Positions 15,528-24,418 of a DNA stretch of 64,000 bases are shown piece by piece. The DNA is from Bacteroidota bacterium (GTDB taxonomy: Bacteria; Bacteroidota; Bacteroidia; Bacteroidales; UBA10428). Position numbers and translations under genes: made by a program. The notes under the pieces were generated by a model. It saw only the letters and a program-made list of their open reading frames with translations, searched no databases and was not told where the DNA came from. The DNA is taken from contig CP065006.1 of NCBI GenBank assembly GCA_016699695.1, positions 2,914,001-2,978,000 of the forward strand. Direction: 5' to 3'. Numbering within the stretch: position 1 is the first letter of the stretch; each line of letters starts with the position of its first letter.

Positions 15528-17527
15528 GCTGTGTCAAAGATCGTTAAATATCAAAATGAAAGCAATTCACAACCGGTGTGCTTATATGCCTGCCGTCAAT
15601 TACGCTGTGTCAAAGATCGTTAAATATCAAAATGAAAGCAATTCACAACTCGATGGATGTTCTGATTTTTTTCTCGACGGCTGTGTCAAAGATCGTTAAA
15701 TATCAAAATGAAAGCAATTCACAACTGAAATCAATCGGTCTGGATGCTCTCTTTGGCTGTGTCAAAGATCGTTAAATATCAAAATGAAAGCAATTCACAA
15801 CTATAATGTCTTGATGGACAAATTCGTTGATGCTGTGTCAAAGATCGTTAAATATCAAAATGAAAGCAATTCACAACCAATAGCCAATCTCTTTAGCTGC
15901 AATTTCAGCTGTGTCAAAGATCGTTAAATATCAAAATGAAAGCAATTCACAACTAATAGATTGTGAGCGTCTTCAAGTGCTCTGCTGTGTCAAAGATCGT
16001 TAAATATCAAAATGAAAGCAATTCACAACCGGCTTTTTATTATTTAAAACCTGATAGACGCTGTGTCAAAGATCGTTAAATATCAAAATGAAAGCAATTC
16101 ACAACAATGAACTCGAACAATAAAACAATTGCAGAGCTGTGTCAAAGATCGTTAAATATCAAAATGAAAGCAATTCACAACGATGGCCGCGAGGCCATGG
16201 GTGGTTATACAGCTGTGTCAAAGATCGTTAAATATCAAAATGAAAGCAATTCACAACAGCTAATTCCTTGCCACCAAGCCAAAACAAGCTGTGTCAAAGA
16301 TCGTTAAATATCAAAATGAAAGCAATTCACAACACAATCCACAAACAGTATTTTTCAATGGCAGCTGTGTCAAAGATCGTTAAATATCAAAATGAAAGCA
16401 ATTCACAACACGTTATGAATGCATTTGAAATATCATCAAGCTGTGTCAAAGATCGTTAAATATCAAAATGAAAGCAATTCACAACTGTATTGTTGTAATG
16501 CTAAAGCTACCCTGGGCTGTGTCAAAGATCGTTAAATATCAAAATGAAAGCAATTCACAACCTTGACGACTTTCATAATTACTATAAAATAGCTGTGTCA
16601 AAGATCGTTAAATATCAAAATGAAAGCAATTCACAACACCAAGGCCGGAATGAGCGATATTTGGATTGCTGTGTCAAAGATCGTTAAATATCAAAATGAA
16701 AGCAATTCACAACCACATGAAAAAAATGTCGCTCGGTATATGCGCTGTGTCAAAGATCGTTAAATATCAAAATGAAAGCAATTCACAACGTCTGGTAAGT
16801 TTCGGTTTTCTAAAAGGTTGCTGTGTCAAAGATCGTTAAATATCAAAATGAAAGCAATTCACAACTGCAGCCATGCTGTTACCTTATTCATAATTGCTGT
16901 GTCAAAGATCGTTAAATATCAAAATGAAAGCAATTCACAACTGCAGCCATGCTGTTACCTTATTCATAATTGCTGTGTCAAAGATCGTTAAATATCAAAA
17001 TGAAAGCAATTCACAACGAAAATGCTATCAATAACAGAAACGATCCGGCTGTGTCAAAGATCGTTAAATATCAAAATGAAAGCAATTCACAACGAACAAC
17101 ATACATTAAAAGAAAGTGTGAGTGCTGTGTCAAAGATCGTTAAATATCAAAATGAAAGCAATTCACAACGGAAGAGCGTAAAAGAAACCCATTAATATCG
17201 CTGTGTCAAAGATCGTTAAATATCAAAATGAAAGCAATTCACAACTATTAATGCACGTGCAAACAATAGATTTGGCTGTGTCAAAGATCGTTAAATATCA
17301 AAATGAAAGCAATTCACAACCCCCCTTATAATATACAATTCTAAGGGTATGCTGTGTCAAAGATCGTTAAATATCAAAATGAAAGCAATTCACAACGCAA
17401 ACCCCCAAGGGCTTGACCTTGCGCGTGCTGTACCATCGACCGTTAAATATCAAAATGAACCGACCCTAGGGAGCTCACAACCGGCAGGTGGGTGGCTGAG
17501 TGGGAGCGGAGTAAAGCAATTCACAAC
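15528..17527 (-). CRISPR. Type II-C CRISPR array: 25 identical repeats, 25 spacers, one broken terminal repeat
   Basis: Repeats of 46 bp start at 15528 and recur every 76 bp (30-bp spacers) up to 17200, then at 17275 (the preceding spacer is 29 bp) and 17351. All 25 appear identical. The plus strand reads GCTGTGTCAAAG...GCAATTCACAAC; the crRNA sense is minus (GTTGTGAATTGC...GACACAGC), because that strand pairs with the tracrRNA anti-repeat. A 26th repeat is damaged: its first 31 nt (17427-17457) carry several substitutions and its last 15 nt (17513-17527) are intact. The two parts are separated by a 55-nt GC-rich insertion. Spacers 16866-16895 and 16942-16971 are identical. The crRNA-sense repeat has TTG at 9-11 and GATCTTTG at 32-39 with 20 nt between, a possible promoter in each repeat. 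No spacer was recognised as matching the rest of the window by eye. Confidence 0.98.
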
Positions 17528-17698
17528 GCTTGTGAATTTCACATAGCACTATGTTTCGCTTTGTCAATAATCGATCCCTAACCAAAATAAACCTTTTTGT
17601 TTGGCCAATTATACTATTAAATAGTTCAAAGGAGTGCCACTTTATCAATCTGGCCTTTTTCTTTAACCCCCGATATTATATCAGACCGCTTAGAACTT
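17528..17698 (-). promoter_or_regulatory. Region flanking the crRNA-upstream end of the array (leader candidate)
   Basis: AT-rich, non-coding, 171 bp. AATTCACAACGCTTGTGAATT (17518-17538) is one base over a simple hairpin: it has 9-bp arms around CGC, formed by the last repeat end and an inverted copy of it. At 17593-17583 the minus strand carries GGTTTATTTTG, the same 11-mer found before the tracrRNA. Whether this is the functional leader or an old array end is unclear. Confidence 0.4.
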
Positions 17699-19081
17699 TT
17701 AAAAAACCGTCGAAAAACTAACCAGGGGAGGAAGATAGTTTAAGTTTTGGTTTTGCCGGGTCCACAACAAGCTTTCGGGGTGAAGGGCAAACCGGCTGTT
17801 TTCGAAAAACGGGTATTTGTGGCCCAGGTCGGTACCCGGATGGTTTTTGTAATACCGGTTCAATACCGAATAGCCAATGGTGGCAAAAACAGTTGGTATC
17901 AGCACATTCATACTTTCTTCTTCTGGCTCAATAATGACCACCGTGCCCAATCCAACCAGGAAGCTTCCTGCCGAGGCCCAGATAAGCCTGCGTCCCTGCT
18001 GGCGGGTAATGTGGTAATTGCGGTGGTTGAGAAGGGCCATGCCCGAACCAAGTATACTGGTTGTTGTTGGTATTAAAATGGCTGCATTGCTCTCGGGTTC
18101 CAACAACAACAATATGCTTGCACCGTATAAAAAACCCAAAGAAGTGGCATTGGTTACCGAAACAATGTCGCCCCGCGTGTAATCGATTTTTTGCCCCAAT
18201 TTATCGGCGGTATAATAGCCCAGGGGAGCCGAAGCCAGCATGGTAATGCCATAGGTGCGGGCATTTTCGGCTCCGGTTGAAAAAACAATGGCTGCAGTAG
18301 TTAAAGGAGCGATGTAGCCAAAGTACTGATACAACGATACCTGTCCTTCTGTCCAGCCTTTGTTTTTACCCAGAGTAAAGCCAATCTGGCCTAAGCTCAC
18401 GCTGGCAAGCAGTCCAAGGCTTTTTGTAATCTTTTCTAAAGTCGCTGCGTTGGGTGCAGGGTTTTCTCCACTGCCAAAGGCATCGTTGCCAAAGAGCGCA
18501 GCTCCCAAAAGGAAGCCATGACCAAGACCTACCGATTTGCCATGCGATTTCAACCACAGCGATTGGTTGTTGATGTCTTTATACCCTGGAGCTACCAAAG
18601 GAACCAGTATGCTACCGCCGGCCAGTAAAAGGGGCAGACCGCTTCTCCAACTTTCGTTTTCCACATCCAGTATTCCTACCAGCAAGCCGCCATAAATTCC
18701 TCCATATATTCCTGAATACACCATGTGTTTAATAAGCAGGTTTGGGTCGCGGTAAGTTTTTGTTTCGGGCGAAAAGGCTAATTGTTCTGGCAGGCCGGCC
18801 TCGGCGTACCAATTTGCTTTTTGTTCGAAATACAGCTGTTTTTCTTCTGCCGATAGATTCTGGAAATAGTTCTTCAGGTATTCTTCGTACTGGTTCAGCC
18901 ACAAGCCTTCTTTCTGACCCAGCGCAATGCCATTTAATTGTTTCTCTTTGATACTGCGGTATTCGGTTTTATTGATCTCGTGCCACAAGGCCCGGGCAGA
19001 GTAGAGTTCGAGGTTGTCCTGAGCTGTACATACCCTGATGGCCAACAGACTCAATAGGATTACCAGACCGGTTTTGTTCAT
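17699..19081 (-). CDS. Unrecognised secreted/membrane protein, 460 aa
   Basis: I do not recognise a family. The protein has a signal peptide (residues 1-20, cleavage after CTA), a polar helical region (about 25-105) rich in Glu/Lys/Gln, then alternating Gly/Ala-rich hydrophobic stretches to about residue 410. Some of these, such as SGIYGGIYGGLLVGILDV and LGHGFLLGAALFG, have small-residue packing motifs. It ends in a polar tail with LYWTRQ-like aromatic residues. It could be a polytopic membrane protein or an outer-membrane protein with unusual glycine-rich strands. It stands alone, with the array on one side and a chemoreceptor 168 nt upstream on the other. Codon use resembles the neighbouring core genes, not cas9. 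Confidence 0.55.
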   Translation of the reverse strand: MNKTGLVILLSLLAIRVCTAQDNLELYSARALWHEINKTEYRSIKEKQLNGIALGQKEGLWLNQYEEYLKNYFQNLSAEEKQLYFEQKANWYAEAGLPEQLAFSPETKTYRDPNLLIKHMVYSGIYGGIYGGLLVGILDVENESWRSGLPLLLAGGSILVPLVAPGYKDINNQSLWLKSHGKSVGLGHGFLLGAALFGNDAFGSGENPAPNAATLEKITKSLGLLASVSLGQIGFTLGKNKGWTEGQVSLYQYFGYIAPLTTAAIVFSTGAENARTYGITMLASAPLGYYTADKLGQKIDYTRGDIVSVTNATSLGFLYGASILLLLEPESNAAILIPTTTSILGSGMALLNHRNYHITRQQGRRLIWASAGSFLVGLGTVVIIEPEEESMNVLIPTVFATIGYSVLNRYYKNHPGTDLGHKYPFFENSRFALHPESLLWTRQNQNLNYLPPLVSFSTVF

Positions 19082-19249
19082 GCTATGGGAGTTTGGTTAC
19101 TCAAAGTTAGTGTTTTGAATTACCAAAGTAAAGCTTAGCATGAAAGTAATAGCCGTATATCCTGATACAAGAATGTATCGAACTTCTTTAGAGTTTTCGA
19201 TTGAATCTGGAAAAGGCATTTCGAATGGACTCTTCGTTTTTTATTTGAA

Positions 19250-20431
19250 TTAATAAGATGGATGGGCACCAATGGAAGTTTTCAGCAGGCTGCTTGTTGG
19301 CATGGTATTGACATCTTTGCTTTTAGACAATTCGAAAAAGGCTATGATATCGTTGAGCTCGTTGGCCAGATTAGCAAGTGATTGCGCATTGCCTGAAAGT
19401 TTTTCGGCTGCATGTGCGTTTTGTTGGGTAACGCTGTTGAGTTGCTGGATAGAGAGGTTCACCTGGTTTACGCCATTGCTTTGTTCCAGGCTCGAGGCGG
19501 CAATTTCCTGCACTAACGAACCCGATTGGTTAATTTCGGGTACCAGTTCATTAAGTAATTTCCCCGACTCTTCGGTAAGTTTTACACTCGATGAAGCAAG
19601 TGAAACAATTTCGTCAGCAGCTGTCTTGCTGCGTTCGGCAAGTTTGCGCACTTCAGCGGCCACTACTGCAAAACCTTTACCATACTCGCCGGCACGTGCT
19701 GCTTCTACTGCTGCGTTTAAAGCTAGTATGTTGGTTTGAAAGGCTATGTCGTTGATTATTCCAATTTTTTGGGATATCTCCCGAATCGATTGGTAACTTT
19801 CGTTCGATGCTTTGCTTACCTGTTCTATTTTCAGCGATATCTGCTGGCTTATTTTATCGGCTTTTTTCGCATTCTCGCTGTTGTTTTCGATATTGGAAGC
19901 AAACTGCTCCATGGTTGAACTGGTTTCTTCGACAGAGGCCGCCTGTTCGCTGGCTCCTTGCGAAAGGGTTTCTGATGAATACTGAAGCTGCTGACCTGAA
20001 GAAAGTAATTCATCACTGTTGTCTTTAATACTCGAAACTACCTGGTTGAGGGCCGCTGCGAGCTGTATTATGGATTGATTCAATACACCCAGCTCATATT
20101 GGTATTTCTTCCTGTCACTGTTTAGAGAAAGTTTACCATCCGATAGCTGCTGGATTTGCGAAATAAACTTTGCCAACGGTTTCTTAATGGTTCTGTTTAA
20201 AAAGATATACGTGAGTGTTCCAATCAAAAAGGTCAGTGGCGTGCCCCAAAGAAGGTGTTTTGTACCCATTAAGCCAAGCATAAAATAGAGGGTTGTACCA
20301 AATATGGTAAACAATACCGAGTAAAAACTGATCGTAAACATAATGGATTTACCAAAAATAAGCTTGAGAATGATGGCACTTGCAGGTATACTTCCCAGGG
20401 ATACAAGCAAAATAAGCATGTAAGCGTTCAT
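19250..20431 (-). CDS. Methyl-accepting chemotaxis protein without periplasmic sensor domain
   Basis: A 393-residue chemoreceptor. Three hydrophobic segments lie in residues 1-80, with very short loops and no extracytoplasmic ligand-binding domain. A short HAMP-like linker follows, then the long helical signalling domain. The hairpin tip EAARAGEYGKGFAVVAAEVR (about 243-262) is the conserved CheA/CheW contact. It should sense a membrane or cytoplasmic cue, or pair with another protein. No che genes are in the window. Such receptors may feed CheA-like pathways other than flagella here. The tail after residue 370 is short and lacks a CheR-binding pentapeptide. Confidence 0.9.
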   Translation of the reverse strand: MNAYMLILLVSLGSIPASAIILKLIFGKSIMFTISFYSVLFTIFGTTLYFMLGLMGTKHLLWGTPLTFLIGTLTYIFLNRTIKKPLAKFISQIQQLSDGKLSLNSDRKKYQYELGVLNQSIIQLAAALNQVVSSIKDNSDELLSSGQQLQYSSETLSQGASEQAASVEETSSTMEQFASNIENNSENAKKADKISQQISLKIEQVSKASNESYQSIREISQKIGIINDIAFQTNILALNAAVEAARAGEYGKGFAVVAAEVRKLAERSKTAADEIVSLASSSVKLTEESGKLLNELVPEINQSGSLVQEIAASSLEQSNGVNQVNLSIQQLNSVTQQNAHAAEKLSGNAQSLANLANELNDIIAFFELSKSKDVNTMPTSSLLKTSIGAHPSY

Positions 20432-20736
20432 GTTTTTGTTTATTAGTATTTTTTCCGACCAACAGACTTTACGTGAGACTAAACAAAAATATACAAGGAA
20501 GGTTTATTCTAAGATTTTCAAAATAAAGGCTTCTCACAACCTTAATTATGCTTTTCCCAGATGCATATCAATGTATTTACCTCTTCTAAGTAGTATCAGT
20601 ATGCTATTTACTAAGAGTTAAACAGTGCAATATGCTTCACAATTTCACCAGTAAAGGGCTTGAAGATGGCAATAATTGACATCCGGGGAATATTAATTCC
20701 GGAAGATAGCAGATTATTATTACCAGATATGTTTGT
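20432..20736. other. Intergenic region upstream of the chemoreceptor gene
   Basis: No gene is supported in these 305 bp. The minus strand has TATTTTTG (20491-20484), matching the -7 promoter box about 50 nt before the chemoreceptor start, without a clear TTTG at -33. The rest shows no strong hairpin or open frame of interest. Confidence 0.4.
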
Positions 20737-21870
20737 TCAGTAACGGTTCAATTCCATTTCGCGGTAATTGCTGATGCTTACCTGACGAAAATAAAAATGA
20801 ATGATATCAAGATAGGTATAACCTACCTGTGCCATTTCCATGGCTCCGATCTGGCACATACCAATGCCATGGCCAAATCCCCTTCCATTAAAAGTGACGG
20901 TTTCTCCGGCAGTTTGTAAAGAAAAATAGGTAGAGCGAAGCTTAAATTGATCTCTTATTTGCCGCATGGTAATATCAGGATTGCGATTAAAGTATTTCTG
21001 TCGATTGGTAAAGGTATAGTTACCATATTCTGCCGGGTTTGTAATTCCTTTCGATTGCAGAAAACTATGCCATTCACTCTTCGAAACTTGCTTTTGCCAA
21101 CTGGCATTTCGGTGATTCTGGCAAAAGGGGTCTTGTACACTTTGAAGGTAGGGCAGGTCGCTTTGCCAATAGATACCAGCAGCACTGGTTTGTCCCCCAC
21201 AACTCGAATGAAAGGGTGTCATGGCCAGCACCGAATCCCGGTCGATCAAAACCTGCCCTTCGGTAAGGCTTGTAGCGCGGTAAATATCTGGGTTTCTGGC
21301 GCTTCTACCGTGGTAGGCCTGGCAATGGACTTCGTCGCAGAGGTTAAATCCCTCTTCGGCATGTTTATTAATGTTTTTAATGGTGTATGTGCGCACCAAA
21401 ACTCCCTGGGCTTTGTAATATTCCAGGCCGGCATTGATACCGCTTTCTGCTTCAATTACTGCCGCTATATACTTTTCGAGGTTGATGTGGTTTACCACTT
21501 TTAACTTGTTTCCGGAAATTTCAAAAATCAAATCATCATTGTATTCGCGAGCCTCGGTGGCAGGGTTTACTCCGCGTAAAAGCATTACACCATCGGCATC
21601 CTGGCTGCTCAATCGTATTTTTTTAAAAAGCCCTATTTGTGCATATTGGTCGCGCAGCTCAATTTTATCGCCCACAAGGTTGATAAAAAATATGCTGTTG
21701 CGTTTGTATTCAGCCAGTTTTTCGTCTTCGCAACTGAGCAGGTAGTTTCCCTGACGTACCGATAGGGTATAGGTAGTTACATTTTTACTGTTAAAAAGGC
21801 TGACTTGAATGGTTTGGGCAATCAGGTAACTTTGCCAGCAACACAGCAATACTGAAACAACAATTCTCAT
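20737..21870 (-). CDS. SpoIID/LytB-domain protein
   Basis: A 377-residue protein with an N-terminal signal peptide (ending near LIAQ). A SpoIID domain covers about 120-370: NLEKYIAAVIEAESG, EYYKAQGVLVRTYTI, HSSCGGQTS and GRGFGHGIGMCQIGAMEMA are conserved segments. SpoIID proteins are lytic transglycosylases acting on peptide-free glycan during sporulation; in non-sporulating Bacteroidota the role is unknown but probably peptidoglycan-related. The gene overlaps lpxB by 4 nt (ATGA-type), so it is the last gene of the surE/lpxB operon. Confidence 0.85.
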   Translation of the reverse strand: MRIVVSVLLCCWQSYLIAQTIQVSLFNSKNVTTYTLSVRQGNYLLSCEDEKLAEYKRNSIFFINLVGDKIELRDQYAQIGLFKKIRLSSQDADGVMLLRGVNPATEAREYNDDLIFEISGNKLKVVNHINLEKYIAAVIEAESGINAGLEYYKAQGVLVRTYTIKNINKHAEEGFNLCDEVHCQAYHGRSARNPDIYRATSLTEGQVLIDRDSVLAMTPFHSSCGGQTSAAGIYWQSDLPYLQSVQDPFCQNHRNASWQKQVSKSEWHSFLQSKGITNPAEYGNYTFTNRQKYFNRNPDITMRQIRDQFKLRSTYFSLQTAGETVTFNGRGFGHGIGMCQIGAMEMAQVGYTYLDIIHFYFRQVSISNYREMELNRY

Positions 21871-23003
21871 TTGCCACCCTTTAAAAAGTGAACCATATGC
21901 CTTGCTGTTCGCTCCGAGGTGCCTGGTCCGCCAACCTGTTCGGCAAGGCTGTTGTATTCTTTGAGCATTTGTTCGCGGTAGTCCTCATCGTAAAGAATTT
22001 GTGCAAGTTCTGATTTGATTTTTTTTCTTAAGTTGTATTGAAGAAATTCCTTTACAATAGGTTTGTCCATGATCAGGTTCACCAGCGAAAAATATTTTAC
22101 CTGAAGCTTTACAAAGGGACTAAAAATGGCATACGACAAATGGTTGAAGCGATAAACAACTACTTGTGGCACTTTGAAAAGGGCTGTTTCGAGGGTCGCT
22201 GTTCCGGAGGTTACCACAGCGGCTTCGGCAATAGAGAGTAACTGGTAGGTTTGGTTCATGACCAGGGTGGCCTGATGGTCTTTTAGAAACGGTGCATAAA
22301 AGTCCTCGCTGAGTGAGGGTGCCCCTGCCACAATAAATTTATAATCCGGAAAGCAATCGGCTGCAGCCAACATATCGGGCAGGCATAGTTTTACTTCCTG
22401 CTTACGGCTCCCGGCAAGAATTGCCACGATGGGCTTATCGTTTAAGTTATACCGGTCTCTGAATTCCGATTCGTTTACCATATTTTCGGCTCTGAAATTA
22501 CCAATGGAATCGCTTAGGGGATTCCCTACGTAAAAAGTCTGCTTATAACCTCTTTTAGCAAAATATTCGGTTTCGAAGGGCAGAATGAGGTACAATTGAT
22601 CCACCCAGGCTTTAATCTTTTTAATACGCGATTTTTTCCAGGCCCATACCTTGGGTGAGATGTAAAAAAGAGTGGTAATTCCATGCTCTTTGGCAAAACG
22701 GGCCACCCGAAGGTTAAATCCTGCATAATCAACCAAAATCACTGCATCGGGCTTCCAGCTTAAAAGGTCGCTGTAACAAAGGGAAAAGTTATTTTTTATA
22801 TGTCTGAGGTTCATCAATACCTCAATGGCACCCATGTAAGCCATTTTGCTGTAATGCACTACGATGTCTGCACCTGATTCCATCATTTTATCGCCACCAA
22901 AGCCACGGAACTCGGCCTCGTTGTCGAATTGACTGATACTCTTTATCAGATTACTGGCATGCAGGTCGCCCGATGCTTCACCGGCTATAATGTAATATTT
23001 CAT
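21867..23003 (-). CDS. lpxB: Lipid-A-disaccharide synthase LpxB
   Basis: A 378-residue GT19 enzyme that joins UDP-diacylglucosamine and lipid X to give the lipid A disaccharide at the inner membrane. Characteristic segments are IIAGEASGDLHASNLI at the N-terminus, FRGFGGDKM, ISPKVWAWKKSRIKKIK (about 118-134), FVGNPLSD, LAGSRKQEV and the C-terminal TSGTATLETALFKVPQVVVYR. Length is normal. It forms an operon with surE and a small membrane gene upstream, and overlaps the spoIID-like gene downstream by 4 nt. Confidence 0.96.
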   Translation of the reverse strand: MKYYIIAGEASGDLHASNLIKSISQFDNEAEFRGFGGDKMMESGADIVVHYSKMAYMGAIEVLMNLRHIKNNFSLCYSDLLSWKPDAVILVDYAGFNLRVARFAKEHGITTLFYISPKVWAWKKSRIKKIKAWVDQLYLILPFETEYFAKRGYKQTFYVGNPLSDSIGNFRAENMVNESEFRDRYNLNDKPIVAILAGSRKQEVKLCLPDMLAAADCFPDYKFIVAGAPSLSEDFYAPFLKDHQATLVMNQTYQLLSIAEAAVVTSGTATLETALFKVPQVVVYRFNHLSYAIFSPFVKLQVKYFSLVNLIMDKPIVKEFLQYNLRKKIKSELAQILYDEDYREQMLKEYNSLAEQVGGPGTSERTARHMVHFLKGGK

Positions 23004-23100
23004 CCGTATGTATTTGTAGGAATTATTGAAAGTTCCAGACCCTCATGCGCTTCAAGCAGGATAATTTCCTCATTTTGTCGAGTAGGAGCCTTAAAAGTCA

Positions 23101-23409
23101 TTAAAATATAAATTGAATTAGTATAAGGGCCCCGGTTAAAAACAAGGTGGAATAAAGCACCCCTTTGGCCAGTAAATTCATGTCGTTCCAAATAAAAAGG
23201 AAAAATATCAGGGCATTGGGGAAAATACATCTGCTTAACAGCATGGGAAGCATTTTTAAAACAATCTGCTTTTGGTCAACAGCTATAAATCCAAGGTTTT
23301 TGGGGTCGAGCGGTCGTAAAATTGGATAAAGTAAGAGGGGAATTAAGAGGCCAAGTGCAATGCCCAGCCAGAAATAATCGTAACGGCGCAATCGGTCTAA
23401 AAATCCCAT
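23101..23409 (-). CDS. Small membrane protein between surE and lpxB
   Basis: A 102-residue hydrophobic protein with three predicted membrane helices (about 14-30, 52-70, 78-100) and a basic start (MGFLDRLRRYDYFW). No family function is known to me. Its start overlaps the end of surE by 13 nt, and a 97-nt gap separates it from lpxB. The position between surE and lpxB looks like a conserved arrangement, suggesting co-transcription and an envelope role, but nothing in the sequence defines it. Confidence 0.65.
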   Translation of the reverse strand: MGFLDRLRRYDYFWLGIALGLLIPLLLYPILRPLDPKNLGFIAVDQKQIVLKMLPMLLSRCIFPNALIFFLFIWNDMNLLAKGVLYSTLFLTGALILIQFIF

Positions 23410-24173
23410 TGATTCATGAGTTTAATTGTTTCGTAACTGGTCAGGTCGCTATGCACAGGCACAATGGAAACATACCTGTTTTTCAGAGCCCACTCATCGG
23501 TATCGGTGGCTTCAGGTTCGTGGTTATGGTATTCGCCTGTGAGCCAGAAATACTCTTTTCCAACCGGGTCCAAACGCCTGTCGAATTCTTCTTTCCAATA
23601 CCCCATGGTTTGACGGCAGATTTTTATGCCCAATATGTCATCGTAACCTCCTTCCGGAATGTTCACATTTAAACAAACACTTCGGGGAAGTCCGTTCTCC
23701 AGCACCATTTCGGTAATTTGCCTTGCATATTGCCTGGCGGCTTCGAGGTCAGAATCGCGGCTGTAATTGGCATGCGAAAACCCTATCGAGGGTATATGGT
23801 TGATGCTGCCTTCCAGGGCTGCACCCATGGTACCCGAATACAAGATACTGGTCGATGAGTTACTTCCATGGTTGATGCCCGAAACCAACAGGTCAGGCTT
23901 ACGGGTGAGAATCTGGTTTATGGCAAGCTTTACGCAGTCTACCGGAGTGCCGTTTACGGCATACATACTATATTCTTCTGATTTTTTAATGGTGCGTATG
24001 CGAAGCGGATGCTTGACAGTGATGGCATGAGACATTCCCGACTGGGGTTCTTCGGGTGCTACTACAATGATATCTCCTAAATCCATTAATGCTTCTACCA
24101 GCGCGGCAATGCCCCTGGCGGTAATATCATCGTCGTTTGTGACCAGAATTAATCTTCTGCTTCCCGCAACCAT
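23397..24173 (-). CDS. surE: 5'/3'-nucleotidase SurE
   Basis: A 258-residue metal-dependent nucleotidase that dephosphorylates nucleoside monophosphates. The N-terminal LILVTNDDD (metal ligands Asp14 and Asp15), APEEPQSGMSHAIT, AVNGTPVDCVKLAI and LLVSGINHGSN motifs are intact. The gene leads the minus-strand operon surE / small membrane protein / lpxB / spoIID-like. On the minus strand TATCTTTG (24192-24185) just before the ATG matches the -7 box, though with a very short leader and no clear -33 element. Confidence 0.95.
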   Translation of the reverse strand: MVAGSRRLILVTNDDDITARGIAALVEALMDLGDIIVVAPEEPQSGMSHAITVKHPLRIRTIKKSEEYSMYAVNGTPVDCVKLAINQILTRKPDLLVSGINHGSNSSTSILYSGTMGAALEGSINHIPSIGFSHANYSRDSDLEAARQYARQITEMVLENGLPRSVCLNVNIPEGGYDDILGIKICRQTMGYWKEEFDRRLDPVGKEYFWLTGEYHNHEPEATDTDEWALKNRYVSIVPVHSDLTSYETIKLMNQWDF

Positions 24174-24372
24174 CTTTTTTCTTGCAAAGATAATTTTTTT
24201 CGCTTTGATTCCAGAGTACTTCCGAGCTCATTGCTTAGGATTTGCTCAATATTTATACTGAACTGGTAAAGTAATCCTACTGGCTGTTACCTATCAGGCA
24301 TTCTTTTAATCCTTCTCTGGTCAGGCTGCTTTTCTTTCGTGCCTGAAAGTGCAGCAGGAAAGTAAAAAACAT

Positions 24373-24380
24373 TATTTTTG
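24373..24380 (+). promoter_or_regulatory. Candidate -7 promoter box for pheT
   Basis: TATTTTTG matches TAnnTTTG and would place the transcript start about 32 nt before the pheT ATG. No clear TTTG is found at -33, so support is partial. Confidence 0.35.
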
Positions 24381-24418
24381 TTGCTTCCTGATTAAAATAC
24401 TCCTTAGAAATTGGCGAT

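Noticed and set aside
15439..16459. Several short plus-strand open frames with repeated CQRSLNIKMKAIHN/VSKIVKYQNESNSQ peptides
   Set aside because: They are translations of the CRISPR repeats and spacers, not genes.
20680..20705. CCGGGGAATATTAATTCCGG-type imperfect palindrome as a terminator or operator
   Set aside because: The arms do not pair well beyond four or five bases at a time and no T tract follows.
23000..23230. Minus-strand open frame of 76 codons next to lpxB
   Set aside because: It overlaps the hydrophobic 102-residue protein in another frame and has no protein-like features.
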